From Kribbella rubisoli (lineage in GTDB: Bacteria > Actinomycetota > Actinomycetes > Propionibacteriales > Kribbellaceae), in NCBI RefSeq assembly GCF_004217145.1, contig NZ_SHKR01000003.1, positions 1-64,000 on the forward strand: a stretch of 64,000 nt of DNA, in the 5' to 3' direction. Below the pieces are notes generated by a model. It did not search any database. It was not told the origin of the DNA and worked only from the letters and a program-made list of their open reading frames with translations. Shown here piece by piece: positions 16,701 through 25,588 of this stretch. Positions within the stretch are counted from its first letter, which is position 1. Every line of letters begins with the position of its first letter. The position numbers and the translations under genes were made by a program.

Positions 16701-17290
16701 CGAGCCGTGCCCGGTCCGCCCAGAGCGCGTCCGGTCTGGAAGGCACCGGCCCGGAGGTCGCGCTCGACGACATCGATCCCGGCACTGCGAAGGCCGCCCG
16801 CGACCTGGAGCTCCCACCGTGGACCAAGGGCCGCTACGGCACCGCGATCGGCCGCGCGGTCCACGCCGTACTCCAAGTCGTCGATCTGTCCACCGGCGCT
16901 GGCCTGGAGTCCGCTGTTTCCACGCAATGCCTGGCTGAGGGCGTGCTCGAGTACGCCGACGTCGTCACCGCGCTCGTGAGATCCGCGCTGGCGTCCGACG
17001 TGGTGACACGAGCCGCCGCCCGCGAGCATTGGCGCGAGTCGTACGTCGGCACCGTCCAGCCCGACGGCACTGTGCTCGAGGGTTTCGTCGACCTCATCTA
17101 CCGCGAGGACGACGGCCGTCTCACAATCGTCGACTACAAGACGGACGCCATCCCCGCGGCAGCCCTGGACAGCCGAGTCGCGTATTACGCTCCGCAGCTC
17201 CAGGCGTACTCGGCCATCCTGCCCAACACCGGACCGCCGATCCTGCTTTTCCTCAACCCCAGCGGGGCAATCGAGCGACAGGTGCCTTAG
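13769..17290 (+). CDS. AddA-like UvrD-family helicase with C-terminal nuclease domain
   Basis: 1173 residues. Superfamily-1 motifs are present: Walker A EAGAGSGKT (25-33), AVTFTEKAGAELRDRL, LLLDEFQDTDPIQ (motif II), VVGDPKQSIYRFRRA (motif III), VRVMTIHAAKGLEFPIV (motif V) and YVAATRARD (motif VI). The C-terminus has GFVDLIYRED and TIVDYKTD, the Asp/Asp-x-Lys nuclease residues. Between motifs III and V, residues ~460-570 form a long Pro/Gly/Asp-rich insertion containing QLSMF at 514-518. Translationally coupled to the AddB-like gene. It should unwind and degrade DNA ends in the pair. Confidence 0.88.
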   Translation: MSEQLLDSAARDRIRSDTETTLFVEAGAGSGKTHALVDRVTTLVLRDGVPLRTIAAVTFTEKAGAELRDRLRVEFERARKGDARELADGALDDLDSASIGTLHAFAQQILLAHPIEAGLPPLIDVLDEVGSSVAFEERWAELQQQLLDDDSIAEPLLLAMAVGVELKHLRSLARLFGNDWDLIAERVLVDPPELVAMPDLTGLIAAAAQIGGVVDSCLDPEDRLLPKLVQIRELGLMLDAATDQETQLAILQTLRGLKVGRIGRKENWPDVAKVRGDCTEVVEVAGSLVELLLDACLQHLSHWIAERVLESAELRRAEGRLEFHDLLVLARDLLRRDAAVRGDLQERFERLLLDEFQDTDPIQIELAVRIAGGVEADAEDWRDVEVPEGRLFVVGDPKQSIYRFRRANIATYLTAQDLLGETVALTTNFRTVPPILTWINTVFATLIQPQEAAQPSYQSLSPHRTNPTAPRHPGTSPGRLGAGSSTGPGTSSSVRPGPRSADHPAEPAPVKGDQLSMFDDADATLFDEDPSDDGEQLADVATVLPFRRRGDSVSADVPPDLSPEEDDPAAGPAVTILGPEPHDDLPRAQASVLREREATDVASVVEQALREGWLVYDDRAESWRPAEAGDIAVLVPARTSLPFLEDALDRADIPYRAEASSLVYQTAEVRNLLACARALGDPSDQLALVTTLRSPLFGCGDDDLYTWKRSGGSFTLTAPVPDQLLTHPVGDAMEWLRRTHYAARWLTPSEVLAKIVADRRMLEVAAIGPRARDAWRRIRFVVDQARAWSEVEHGGLRSYLAWAAHQGEETSRVAEAVLPETDADAVRVMTIHAAKGLEFPIVILSGMTAAPNRQRGVQVLWPPDGGYAVKLKSSVQTEDFDLVQPVDEQMDDYERRRLLYVAATRARDHLIVSLHRSGNRRHSSNAELLASAGGVEAPHSTLFTSPPVPDREPSGSPDVTPPISRTEWETRASAAQAASRARSAQSASGLEGTGPEVALDDIDPGTAKAARDLELPPWTKGRYGTAIGRAVHAVLQVVDLSTGAGLESAVSTQCLAEGVLEYADVVTALVRSALASDVVTRAAAREHWRESYVGTVQPDGTVLEGFVDLIYREDDGRLTIVDYKTDAIPAAALDSRVAYYAPQLQAYSAILPNTGPPILLFLNPSGAIERQVP

Positions 17291-17904
17291 GCAACGAGCC
17301 GGACGGCCAACAGCACAATCAGCACGGTCGATGCCAGCGCAGTCACCAACTTGCCGAGGTGACCAGTCAGCAGACGTCCCAACAACGCTCCGCCGCCGGC
17401 AAGCAGCAGTTGCCAACTTGCCGACGCCGCAAACGCCGCGACGACGAACACAACCCGCTCACCAAGCCCCGCGACACCGGATCCACCCAGTACGAGAGCG
17501 GCGAAGTAGATCACCGTCCACGGGTTCAGCATCGTCATCCCGAGCATCCCGAAGTACGCCGTCCGCACGCCGACCGGGGTCTCCTGCTCGATCACGGCCA
17601 GCCGCTGCGCGCGATACCGCCGTACTGCCTTGACCGCGCCCATCACCGCGAGCCCGATCAGCACGACAACCGACGCCCACCGCAGCGGCCCGACGACAGG
17701 CACCAGCAGCGGCGCCAACGCCGTACCAGCGACCGCCGCCACCGCGGCGTACACGCCATCCGCGGACGCGACCCCGAGCGCCGCAAACGCCCCGATGCGC
17801 AACGAACTCCGCGCAGTCAACGCCACCAGGTAGGTCCCGACAGGCCCGACCGGCATAGCAACCCCATACCCAGCCAGCAGCCCCGCGACCACCACCCCGA
17901 TCAC
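17287..17904 (-). CDS. LysE-family amino-acid exporter
   Basis: 205 residues from a GTG start, almost wholly hydrophobic with about six membrane segments. The N-terminal AGYGVAMPVGPVGTYLVALT carries the Pro-x-GP signature of LysE/RhtB transporters, and TMLNPWTVIYFAALVLGG matches their conserved fourth segment (NPK/NPW-type). The family exports basic or neutral amino acids using the proton gradient. The stop overlaps the stop of the converging AddA-like gene by 4 bp. Substrate cannot be assigned. The 141 bp between this gene and the DUF4291 gene hold no supported frame. Confidence 0.85.
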   Translation of the reverse strand: MIGVVVAGLLAGYGVAMPVGPVGTYLVALTARSSLRIGAFAALGVASADGVYAAVAAVAGTALAPLLVPVVGPLRWASVVVLIGLAVMGAVKAVRRYRAQRLAVIEQETPVGVRTAYFGMLGMTMLNPWTVIYFAALVLGGSGVAGLGERVVFVVAAFAASASWQLLLAGGGALLGRLLTGHLGKLVTALASTVLIVLLAVRLVA

Positions 17905-18045
17905 AACTGACCGAGCGTCGACCCCAATCCCCGACCACCCTGCTGCTGAACCCGAGCCACCAAGGCCGCAGGTCCACTCAGCAACAGTCCGAAGCTCGTA
18001 GTCATGCCCTCATGATGAGCACCTGCACGCCAGGGCTCAACAGAA

Positions 18046-18663
18046 TTACCCGGCTGGATGTGCGCCCTGGGTTGCGGCGATCTGCGCGGCGAGCTCGTCG
18101 TCGACGGGATAGGGCCGCTCAGTCGGCAGCTCTGCTTCCGCGACCTCCGGAGACACCTGCGCCAGGTCACGTATCCGTTGCATCTCAGCGGTGACGTCCT
18201 CCAGCCCGGTGATCCACTCGCCGACGTACCGGCGTACGGCGTCGCCTGACAGGCCCACCTGGATCGACCGGATCTCGGGGGTCGGGATCAGCTTGATCGT
18301 CTGCTCCGGGTCCCACTGGATGCGGACCGGCGCCGACTCCATCGCCTTTCGCCACGCGTCCTCGGACTCGTGGAACCCGGCCTCGTAGTGCGACAGCGCC
18401 CCGTGCGCCAACGCCCACTCGAACCCCGCTCGAGTCAAGCGAACCCGCAACACCCGGGTCTGCCCAGGCTTCGTCCCCCACCCCGACCGGTACGCCATCC
18501 ACAAGAACGACGGCTTGATCCAGGTCATCCGTCCCATCCCGAACGGCTCGACGAACGTCCCCGCCGCCAAGGCCGGATCGGCGATCTCCGGCGGGTAGGC
18601 CTGGTACACCGCAACCGTCTCGTCGTCGTACATCGCCCGAACCTGTCGAAACACCGCCGCCAT
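18046..18663 (-). CDS. DUF4291 family protein
   Basis: 205 residues. The characteristic DUF4291 segments are all present: VAVYQAYPPEIADPA, then MGRMTWIKPSFLWMAYRSGW and WGTKPGQTRVLRV, followed by VRIQWDPE and the C-terminal SIQVGLSGDAVRRYV. The length is typical of the family. Its biochemical role is unknown; it is soluble and found sporadically in bacteria and fungi. It stands alone on the minus strand upstream of a LysE exporter. Confidence 0.85.
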   Translation of the reverse strand: MAAVFRQVRAMYDDETVAVYQAYPPEIADPALAAGTFVEPFGMGRMTWIKPSFLWMAYRSGWGTKPGQTRVLRVRLTRAGFEWALAHGALSHYEAGFHESEDAWRKAMESAPVRIQWDPEQTIKLIPTPEIRSIQVGLSGDAVRRYVGEWITGLEDVTAEMQRIRDLAQVSPEVAEAELPTERPYPVDDELAAQIAATQGAHPAG

Positions 18664-18891
18664 GCCGCCGATCGTCGCATGCCTCCGCTCAGTGGGCGGT
18701 CTGTTACTGAGAGTCTATAGAGATTCGAGACTGTTGGGCCGAATGGTTACGGGTTGTGGATAACGGGAAGTGGGAGTGGCGTGCGGGGGGCCGTGGAGTC
18801 GCTACGATCTGCGGAAACAGTGTGTGAGGAACGTTCGAATGATGGTCCGCCCGCTGGCGGGTCTGCCACCAAAAGTGTGAGGGTGTGGCTC

Positions 18892-19518
18892 ATGAACATC
18901 GGTACCCGGAAGATCGTCGTCGACGAGGCGATCGCGCAGTTGCGGCTGTACGCCGAGACGAACGGCGCCGTGCTGCACTATTACGACGGGCTGCCGGGGA
19001 TGACCACCGTCGGTGGCTCCGACCCGAACCAGGTCACCTTCGAGGATCTCGGCCGGACGATGGTGATCGGCAGCGATCTGCGCGCGCTCGACATCCCGTG
19101 GCTGCTCGAGGTCGAGGCCGAGAAGGAGTTCGCCGCGATCCCGGTGGACGCGCGGCTGGAGGACGCCGAGCGGGGCAGTGACCTGTTCGAGGCGGCGATG
19201 GCGCTGGACGACAAGTTCACCGGCCACCGCGGGTTCGGGCACGCCAAGAAGTCCAAGCTGCTGCACCTCAAGCGGCCGTACCTGTTCCCCGTGACCGACA
19301 GCTTCATCCGGATGACGTACGGGACGGCGTCGGCCGGGTCGGAGTTCCTGTCCGCCGTACGCGACGACCTGGTCAACCCGGCCAACGTCCGCGACTTCAA
19401 GCTGCTCCAGGTCCGCCTGATCGCGGAGCCGGCCACGAGCGCGGCCCGGCTGCTCGGCGAGGTGCCGACGCTCCGCCTGCTCGACATTCTCGCCTCGCTG
19501 CTGGGTGAGGCGAAGTAG
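18892..19518 (+). CDS. Conserved hypothetical protein (DUF6308-like)
   Basis: 208 residues from the ATG at 18892, with GAGGG 8 nt upstream; in-frame GTGs at 18877 and 18883 are alternatives. The protein starts MNIGTRKIVVDEAIAQLR. It has HYYDGLPG, a central FTGHRGFGHAKKSKLLHLKR and VTDSFIRMTYG. The helical HAKKSKLLH segment suggests DNA or nucleotide contact, as in DUF6308-type proteins; I make that assignment tentatively. A TGTGGATAA element lies at 18755, and a TACGAT box at 18803 could be its -10. It converges with the LLM gene with no spacer. Confidence 0.6.
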   Translation: MNIGTRKIVVDEAIAQLRLYAETNGAVLHYYDGLPGMTTVGGSDPNQVTFEDLGRTMVIGSDLRALDIPWLLEVEAEKEFAAIPVDARLEDAERGSDLFEAAMALDDKFTGHRGFGHAKKSKLLHLKRPYLFPVTDSFIRMTYGTASAGSEFLSAVRDDLVNPANVRDFKLLQVRLIAEPATSAARLLGEVPTLRLLDILASLLGEAK

Positions 19519-21066
19519 CTAGAGCACCCCGAGTCGCGCGATCGGCTCGACCAGTTCGCGCTCCTCGTAGGACAGGTGCGACAGGAGCGTGTCGTCGAGC
19601 AGGTCCATGGCGGCACGCAATCCGTCAATGCTGCCTGATCCGTCAACCAGTGCGACGAGTGCCTTGTCGACACCTTCGAGTACGTCGTGGATGATCTTGT
19701 GCTCCTCCTGCAACCGGTCGACGACCGGCACCAGGTCCGGGTCGGCCCGACGCAGGTGCGGGAAGAGTGAGGCGTCCTCGATCGAGTGGTGCGTTGTGAC
19801 GAGACGGCAGTAGGACTCGCAGTACGTGCCGAGGGTCCAGTTGTTCTGTCGCATCGTCATCGTGTTGATCGCCGAACGCGCCGCGCCGACGCCCAGCGTG
19901 CCCGCGGCGACCTGCTCGACCAGATCGCGTACCTGCTCGAGCTCAGCCCGCAGATGGTCGTGTACGTCGATCAGGTGCTGCCCGGACTGCAGCTGGTACG
20001 GCGTGTAGGTCCGCGACGGGTCCTGCACCGGACCGGTCGGCCGAACTGACTCGTCCAGCAGCTGTACGGCGCTGCGCTTCACAGCCGGTGGCGGTGTTGG
20101 GACGACGCTGAATCCGCCTGCGCTGACAGGAGATGCGGGAACAGGCGTAGCGCTCGCGGACCCGGCGGCGCCAACGGCCTCGGCCGGCAGCCGACGAGCC
20201 GCATCGACGGCCTCGCGAACACCTGCTGCCACCTCAGCGAACCGCCGGATGTCGTCAGGGTCGTCGGACGCGAGGATGTAGGTGCTCATCCCCTCTCCCA
20301 CCGTCAGCTCCGCCAGCTGGTCGATCCACAGCTCCTCCGGTCCCTGCAGGAACCCGCCGCTCCCGTTGAACCGACCGGAGATGTTGTACAGCCGCCGTAC
20401 CTCAGCAGGATCCCGCCCAGCCTCCAGCGCCGCCTCGTCGATCAGCTTGTTCATAGCCGCCAGCTGATCCGGACCGGCGTACCCGCTGCTCGGCAGCCAC
20501 CCGTCCGCGAGCCGGCCGGTCAGAGCCAGCATCCGCGGCTTGTACGCACCCAGCCAGATCGACACGTCATGCGCCGGCTCCGGACCGCGCTTCGCGCCGG
20601 CCACCGTGTAGTGCTTCCCGGCCAGTCGGATACCGCCACCGGTAGGAGTCCAGACCTCACGCATGATCGCGATGGCCTCCTCCAGCGCGGTGATGCTCTG
20701 CCCGGTCGTCAGCTGCGGTCCACCGTTCGCCGCGACCGCGTCCAGGAACCCACCGGCACCCAGCCCGAGCTCCACTCGCCCACCGGTGATCAGGTCGAGC
20801 GTCGCGACGCTGCGCGCGAGAACGACCGGGTGGCGCAGCGGGAGGTTGGCGACGTTGGTGGTCACTTTGATGCGCTGCGTCTGGGCCGCCACGACCGATA
20901 GCAGGGTCCACGCGTCCATCAGGCGCGGCTGGTACGGGTGGTCCTGGAAGCTCACCAGGTCGAGGCCGACCTGCTCGGTCAGCTGGGCCAGCGCGATCAC
21001 GCGGTCCGGGTTGTCGACCGCGGGGGTCAGGAACGTGCCGAAGACCAGCTCGTGGCCGTAGTCCAT
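19519..21066 (-). CDS. LLM-class flavin oxidoreductase fused to a hemerythrin domain
   Basis: 515 residues in two domains. Residues 1-300 form a bacterial-luciferase-like TIM barrel (VFGTFLTPAVDNPDRV, FQDHPYQPRLMDAW, LGLGAGGFLDAV, DVSIWLGAYKPRML), the FMN/F420-dependent monooxygenase fold. After a Pro/Ala linker (~300-345), residues ~355-510 are a hemerythrin four-helix bundle with HLIDVHDHLRAEL, TTHHSIEDASLFPHL, EEHKIIHDVLEG and LSHLSYEERELVEP, providing the His/Glu ligands for a di-iron site. The fusion suggests O2 or redox sensing or delivery coupled to the flavin enzyme. GAAGGTG precedes the ATG. Confidence 0.85.
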   Translation of the reverse strand: MDYGHELVFGTFLTPAVDNPDRVIALAQLTEQVGLDLVSFQDHPYQPRLMDAWTLLSVVAAQTQRIKVTTNVANLPLRHPVVLARSVATLDLITGGRVELGLGAGGFLDAVAANGGPQLTTGQSITALEEAIAIMREVWTPTGGGIRLAGKHYTVAGAKRGPEPAHDVSIWLGAYKPRMLALTGRLADGWLPSSGYAGPDQLAAMNKLIDEAALEAGRDPAEVRRLYNISGRFNGSGGFLQGPEELWIDQLAELTVGEGMSTYILASDDPDDIRRFAEVAAGVREAVDAARRLPAEAVGAAGSASATPVPASPVSAGGFSVVPTPPPAVKRSAVQLLDESVRPTGPVQDPSRTYTPYQLQSGQHLIDVHDHLRAELEQVRDLVEQVAAGTLGVGAARSAINTMTMRQNNWTLGTYCESYCRLVTTHHSIEDASLFPHLRRADPDLVPVVDRLQEEHKIIHDVLEGVDKALVALVDGSGSIDGLRAAMDLLDDTLLSHLSYEERELVEPIARLGVL

Positions 21067-21141
21067 GGTTCACCTTCACTGTCGAAGTTGGCTCGGGAGC
21101 AAAACTACTTCGGCAGACCAATAATCTCAACTACAGAACAT

Positions 21142-24100
21142 CTACTGACGGACGAGCAGCTCGAAGGCTTCGGCCGGGCTCAACGCGGCCCCACGCGCAT
21201 ACGCCGCCCCGTACGCCGCCTCGCCCAGGACAGCGGCAGCGGCGACGGCCCGGTCGAGATCCTCGGTCTCGGTAGCAGCCATCAGGTAGTTCTCCGACGC
21301 CCGCGTGGCCGCCGCAGACCCCAGCAGGACAGCTGCCAGGGTCTTGTCCGGATGACAGGCAGCCAGCCCCTCCAGCGCCCAGCACATGCCGCGCAGCGAG
21401 TCGAAGTCCACGGAGACCTGGAAGGCCTCCGTGTGCAGTGCCAGCGCGTCCTGCGGCCGGCCCTGGAGCTCTCTGACGAACCCCAGCTCCTCCAACACGA
21501 TCGACAGATAGAGAACCGACTCTTTCTGCAACCGCGCGGCGTCGATCAAGGCCTGCAACCGCTCCGACGCCTCGTCCAAAGCTCCGGTACGACGTGCCGC
21601 GAAGCCGAGCACGAGCTCCGCCAGGGCCTGCGTCGAGCGCTGTCCTTGTTCAGTGGCCAGCCGCAGTGCACGCTCGCCGTACGTGCGCGCCGACTCGTAA
21701 TAGGCCTGCCGGATCGACGTCCAGCCGAGCATGCCCAACGCGCTGGCGACCTCCGGCCAGAGTCCGAGCTCCTCTGCGGCCTGCACGCCCTCCAGATGGA
21801 GCCGCTGCGCCTCGTCGAAGTCGCCGACGAGTTCCGCGTACGCGCCGAACCAACCAGTCGCCTGCAGCACGCCCCACCGGTCCCCCAGCGAACGGAAGAT
21901 CCTGATGCTCTCGCACGCGCTGTCGTAGAGGGCCGGCAGATCCGCTCGCACATGCGCATGCTTCGCGCGCGCAGCCAGCACGGCCGCGACGCCCCACTGG
22001 TCCTCGTCGGCCTCGAACCTCTTCAGCGCCCGGTCCAGCATCGCTTCGCACGTCGGCAGGTCTCCGGCGTCGCTGGCTGCATTGGCGATCCACCACAGCC
22101 CCATCGCGTCTGCAGCGTCCACCCATCGGTCCCGCTCGACTGGAGCGTCAGGATGACCAAGCAGGTACATGTACCCGGCCCGCCACGCTCCAGCCCGCAC
22201 GGAGCCCGGTACGGCCTCCAGAGACCGCATGGCCTCGAGATGACGCCCACGCAGGAACCAGTACCAGGCCAACGCGTCAACAAGCCGTTCAGCTAAGTCC
22301 AGCTGCCCAGTGGCCACAGCTCGATCCAGTGCGGTCCGGAAGTTCGCGGAGTCATCGTCCAGCAGCTGCAGCCACCGGCTCTGCTCGCCACCGAACAGTC
22401 CAGGCCGTGCAACCTCAGCCAGCGACACGTAGTACGACAAGTGCCGCTGATGCGCGGACTCCAGCTCGCCAGCCGCTCGCAGCTTGTCGACGCAGTACGC
22501 CGCGACCGACTCGAGCAGCCGGAAGCGCGTCCCCTCGACCGGTACGACGAGCGACCGGTCGACCAACCGCACCAGCACATCCAGTACGTCGTCCTCACCG
22601 CACACAGCCGCCGCGGCTTCCGCAGTACAGCCATCTGCATGTACTGCGAGGCGTCGCAGGACGGACTGCTCGTCTGGTGCGAGCAGCTCCCAGCTCCAGT
22701 CGATCATCGCGTGCAGAGTCTGCTGTCGCGGTGCAGCGCCCCGATGCCCCGTGGCCAGCAACCGGAACCGGTCGTCCAGCCGGGCAACGAGTCCACGTAC
22801 GCCCAGCGCGCGCACCCGCGTTGCGGCGAGCTCCAACGCCAACGGGATGCCGTCCAGTCGCCGGCAGAGCACCGCAACGTCAGACACGGTCTCGTCGGTC
22901 AGGGCGAAGCCGCGTGAGGCTGCAGCAGCACGCGTCGCAAACAGCTGCACCGCACTGCATGCAGTTGCCTCCTCGGGGCGGAGCGAAGGCAGCGGCACCT
23001 CCAGCGGTGGAACGCTCCACACGACCTCACCAGCCAGTCCGAGCGGCTCACGGCTCGTTGCCAGCACACGCAGTCCCGGAGCAGCGGCAAGCAGCCGGTC
23101 CGTCAACGCAGCAACGTCTTCGATCACCTGCTCGCAGTTGTCCAGGACCAGCAGCCGCGAACCCATCACTGCGGCCAGTCGGTCGACTGCGGACGAGCCA
23201 CCGGTGTCGCGGAGGTCCAAGGCGGTCTGCACCGCATCAGTGAGCGAGTTGGCGACCGACAACGCATCAGGTGTGATGGCAGCCAGCTCGACCAGTACGA
23301 CGCCGTCAGCGAACCGGTCTGCCGTCGCAGCGGCCGCAGCGAGAGCTAGGCGAGTCTTGCCCACTCCCCCAGGCCCCGTCAGGGTTACCAACCGCGAACT
23401 CGCCAGACTGGCGTCAACCTCAGCCAGAGCATCGTCACGACCGATCAGCTCGCTCAGCGCGGCCGGCAGGTTGTTGCGGGCGTGTGGCAGGTCCTGCGTG
23501 AGGATCGACTGCTGCAGAGCGACCAGCTCAGGGCTGGGGTCCAGCCCGAGCTCATCGAGCAGCAGGTCGCGTAGCTGTGCATAGCTGTCCAGGGCCTCAC
23601 TCTGACGGCCTGCGCGATACAGCGCCTTCATATGCGCGGCGCGCAAGCCCTCGCGCAGTGGGTGCTCCTTGACGAGCGCTGCGAGATCGACCACCGGCAA
23701 GTCTGCCCGTTCGAGCACAGTCAGGCGGACATCCGTCAGCCGAGCCACAGCGGTCTCGACGAAGGCGTTGTCCGCAAAGTCGGCGTACGCCGGACCGCGC
23801 CACAACGCCAGTGCCTCATCGAGCGAACCTGCGTCCACCAGCTCACCGAACCGCAGCGAGTCGCAGTTGGCGCTTGAGACGGACAGCGAATAGCCGGCCG
23901 GGCCGGACTGCACCAGCGAGCGACTGCCTGGCTCAGCGTCCTCAAAAGCTCGACGTAGCTGGGAAACCTTGGCGGACAGCGTCCCTGCGGGGTTGCCGGG
24001 CACGTTCGAGCCCCACAGGTCGTCGATGAGCCGGTCCGCCGGCACCGGACGCCCCTCGTGGACCAGCAGGTCGGCCAGGAGCGCACGTACCTTCAGGCCC

Positions 24101-24165
24101 TGGACGACCACGGGTTCCCCCGCGTCTGTCCACGCCGTCACCGGTCCCAGCACCCCGAAACGCAT
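21142..24165 (-). CDS. AfsR/SARP-family regulator (BTAD, NB-ARC ATPase, TPR)
   Basis: 1007 residues. The N-terminus (MRFGVLGPVTAW, then LKVRALLADLLVHEG and DDLWGSNVPGNP) is the OmpR-like winged helix of SARPs. A bacterial transcriptional-activator domain follows (~95-240). An NB-ARC ATPase starts near residue 255 with TLTGPGGVGKTRLALA (Walker A) and LLVLDNCEQV (Walker B). From ~600 to the end are helical TPR-like repeats. This layout is that of AfsR, which activates secondary-metabolite or stress genes after nucleotide exchange. No biosynthetic cluster adjoins it. TAGGGT lies 6 nt before the ATG, so the mRNA may be leaderless. The divergent neighbours (flavin reductase, DHFR-like) are plausible targets. 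Confidence 0.88.
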   Translation of the reverse strand: MRFGVLGPVTAWTDAGEPVVVQGLKVRALLADLLVHEGRPVPADRLIDDLWGSNVPGNPAGTLSAKVSQLRRAFEDAEPGSRSLVQSGPAGYSLSVSSANCDSLRFGELVDAGSLDEALALWRGPAYADFADNAFVETAVARLTDVRLTVLERADLPVVDLAALVKEHPLREGLRAAHMKALYRAGRQSEALDSYAQLRDLLLDELGLDPSPELVALQQSILTQDLPHARNNLPAALSELIGRDDALAEVDASLASSRLVTLTGPGGVGKTRLALAAAAATADRFADGVVLVELAAITPDALSVANSLTDAVQTALDLRDTGGSSAVDRLAAVMGSRLLVLDNCEQVIEDVAALTDRLLAAAPGLRVLATSREPLGLAGEVVWSVPPLEVPLPSLRPEEATACSAVQLFATRAAAASRGFALTDETVSDVAVLCRRLDGIPLALELAATRVRALGVRGLVARLDDRFRLLATGHRGAAPRQQTLHAMIDWSWELLAPDEQSVLRRLAVHADGCTAEAAAAVCGEDDVLDVLVRLVDRSLVVPVEGTRFRLLESVAAYCVDKLRAAGELESAHQRHLSYYVSLAEVARPGLFGGEQSRWLQLLDDDSANFRTALDRAVATGQLDLAERLVDALAWYWFLRGRHLEAMRSLEAVPGSVRAGAWRAGYMYLLGHPDAPVERDRWVDAADAMGLWWIANAASDAGDLPTCEAMLDRALKRFEADEDQWGVAAVLAARAKHAHVRADLPALYDSACESIRIFRSLGDRWGVLQATGWFGAYAELVGDFDEAQRLHLEGVQAAEELGLWPEVASALGMLGWTSIRQAYYESARTYGERALRLATEQGQRSTQALAELVLGFAARRTGALDEASERLQALIDAARLQKESVLYLSIVLEELGFVRELQGRPQDALALHTEAFQVSVDFDSLRGMCWALEGLAACHPDKTLAAVLLGSAAATRASENYLMAATETEDLDRAVAAAAVLGEAAYGAAYARGAALSPAEAFELLVRQ

Positions 24166-24280
24166 GAGGGCACCCTATTCCGGCCCCGGCACCCAGAACC
24201 GGAAAGAAGCCGTAAACCCCTTCCGGCAGAGTCTGTGTCAGACGGAAGCAGAGGGCAGCAGACGGGGAGGAGGCAGGCAG

Positions 24281-24844
24281 ATGCGACTGGCAGTGATCAT
24301 CGGCAGCACCCGGCGTGGCCGGTTCGGACCGACCGTGGCGCACTGGCTGGCACAGCACGCAGCCAAGCAGTTCGAGGTCGATCTCCTCGACCTCGCAACC
24401 GCGGACCTCCCGGCAACCCTGCCGGACACCGACGACGAGACGCCGGCACAGGTCGCCGTACTGGCTCCGAGGCTGGCTGCGGCGGATGCGTTCGCCGTCG
24501 TCACCCCGGAGATCAACTGCAGCTTCCCGGCGTCGCTGAAGACCGCACTGGACTGGTACTACGAGGAATGGCACGCCAAGCCGGTCGCGATCGTCAGCTA
24601 CGGCCGGGAGAGCGGCGGCTGCTACGCCACTGCTCAGCTGCGCCAGGTCTTCTCCGAGCTCCAAGCCGTCGCCATTCGCAACACCGTCGCACTGCCCTGC
24701 TACTGGGAGCAGTTCACCGCCGACGGCGGCTGGCCCAAGCCTTCCGCCGGCTACGAGGCACAAGCCAAACTCATGCTCGACCAGCTCGTCTGGTGGGCCG
24801 AAACACTCCGGGACGCCCGTACGAAGCGTCCGTACAAACACTGA
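24281..24844 (+). CDS. NADPH-dependent FMN reductase family protein
   Basis: 187 residues from the ATG at 24281, preceded by GGGGAGGAGG. The flavodoxin-like fold is marked by the FMN phosphate loop IIGSTRRGRFG (residues 6-16), TPEINCSFPASLKTALDW (flavin-binding P-E-Y/I-N type motif) and VSYGRESGG. Family members reduce FMN or act as quinone or chromate reductases using NAD(P)H in the cytosol. Twelve bases downstream lies the DHFR-like gene, with which it is probably cotranscribed. It is divergent from the AfsR-like regulator, which may control it. Confidence 0.85.
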   Translation: MRLAVIIGSTRRGRFGPTVAHWLAQHAAKQFEVDLLDLATADLPATLPDTDDETPAQVAVLAPRLAAADAFAVVTPEINCSFPASLKTALDWYYEEWHAKPVAIVSYGRESGGCYATAQLRQVFSELQAVAIRNTVALPCYWEQFTADGGWPKPSAGYEAQAKLMLDQLVWWAETLRDARTKRPYKH

Positions 24845-24856
24845 AAGGTAAGACCC

Positions 24857-25396
24857 ATGAGGAAGCTGATCGAAACCACGTTCGTCACGCTCAACGGCGT
24901 CATCGACGAGCCGCAGCGCTGGAGCCCGCCGTACTGGGACGACGAGCACGCGGCGTACTCGCAAGGCCTGATGGAAGGCGTCGACGCACAGGTGCTCGGC
25001 CGCGTCACGTACGAAGGCTTCGCGGACGCGTGGATGCAGCGCGGCGGCGACCCGTTCACGGACCACTTCAACGCGATGCCGAAGTACGTCGCCACCCGCA
25101 CGCTGACCGAGTGGAAGTGGAACGCGCAGCCGCTCGAGGGCGACGCGGCCGAGGCCGTCCGCCGGCTCAAGGAGGAGGACGGCGGCAACCTGATCAAGTA
25201 CGGCACCGGGTCGTTCTCGAAGACTCTGCTGGAGAACAGGCTCGTCGACGAGTACCACTTCTGGATCTTCCCGGTGGTGGCCGACGGCGTGAACATGTTC
25301 CGCGGTGACAACGTCGACCTCACCCACCTCGAACTGCTCGGTACGACGACGTTCAAGTCCGGCATCGTCGTCCACAAGCTCGGCCCCAAGGCCTGA
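24857..25396 (+). CDS. Dihydrofolate-reductase-family (RibD C-terminal) protein
   Basis: 179 residues. The RibD C-terminal/DHFR-like fold is seen in TTFVTLNGVIDEPQRW, QVLGRVTYEGFADAW, IKYGTGSFSKTLLENRLVD and DEYHFWIFPVVADG. These match the YyaP/YwjB-like branch that is common beside regulators and flavin reductases. Such proteins are NADPH-binding reductases of unknown substrate. AAAGGT lies 9 nt before the ATG. It is second in a two-gene operon, which ends at a strong hairpin 13 bp after the stop. Confidence 0.85.
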   Translation: MRKLIETTFVTLNGVIDEPQRWSPPYWDDEHAAYSQGLMEGVDAQVLGRVTYEGFADAWMQRGGDPFTDHFNAMPKYVATRTLTEWKWNAQPLEGDAAEAVRRLKEEDGGNLIKYGTGSFSKTLLENRLVDEYHFWIFPVVADGVNMFRGDNVDLTHLELLGTTTFKSGIVVHKLGPKA

Positions 25397-25408
25397 GCCG
25401 GCGTTCCT

Positions 25409-25446
25409 TCCGGCCCGCACACCTCGGCAAAGGTGTGCGGGCCGGA
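25409..25446 (+). terminator. 16-bp stem-loop terminator
   Basis: Perfect 16-bp arms (25409-25424 TCCGGCCCGCACACCT and 25431-25446) enclose a 6-nt loop CGGCAA. It is placed 13 bp after the DHFR-like stop. No U-tract follows. Confidence 0.75.
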
Positions 25447-25588
25447 CGCTTGTGTGCGTATGACGTGGGTACCGGACGGTGCACGGGGGAATGTGAGGCG
25501 GCGCTGGGGACCGTCTGCCCGGGGGTCTCTGCGATCGCTGCGTCCTGCGCGGTCGCGGGCCCGTTCAGCCAATCGCACTGGAGTTCTG

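Noticed and set aside
17901..18005. A small minus-strand gene MTTSFGLLLSGPAALVARVQ between LysE and DUF4291
   Set aside because: There is no convincing ribosome site, it overlaps the LysE start, and the sequence resembles no known short protein.
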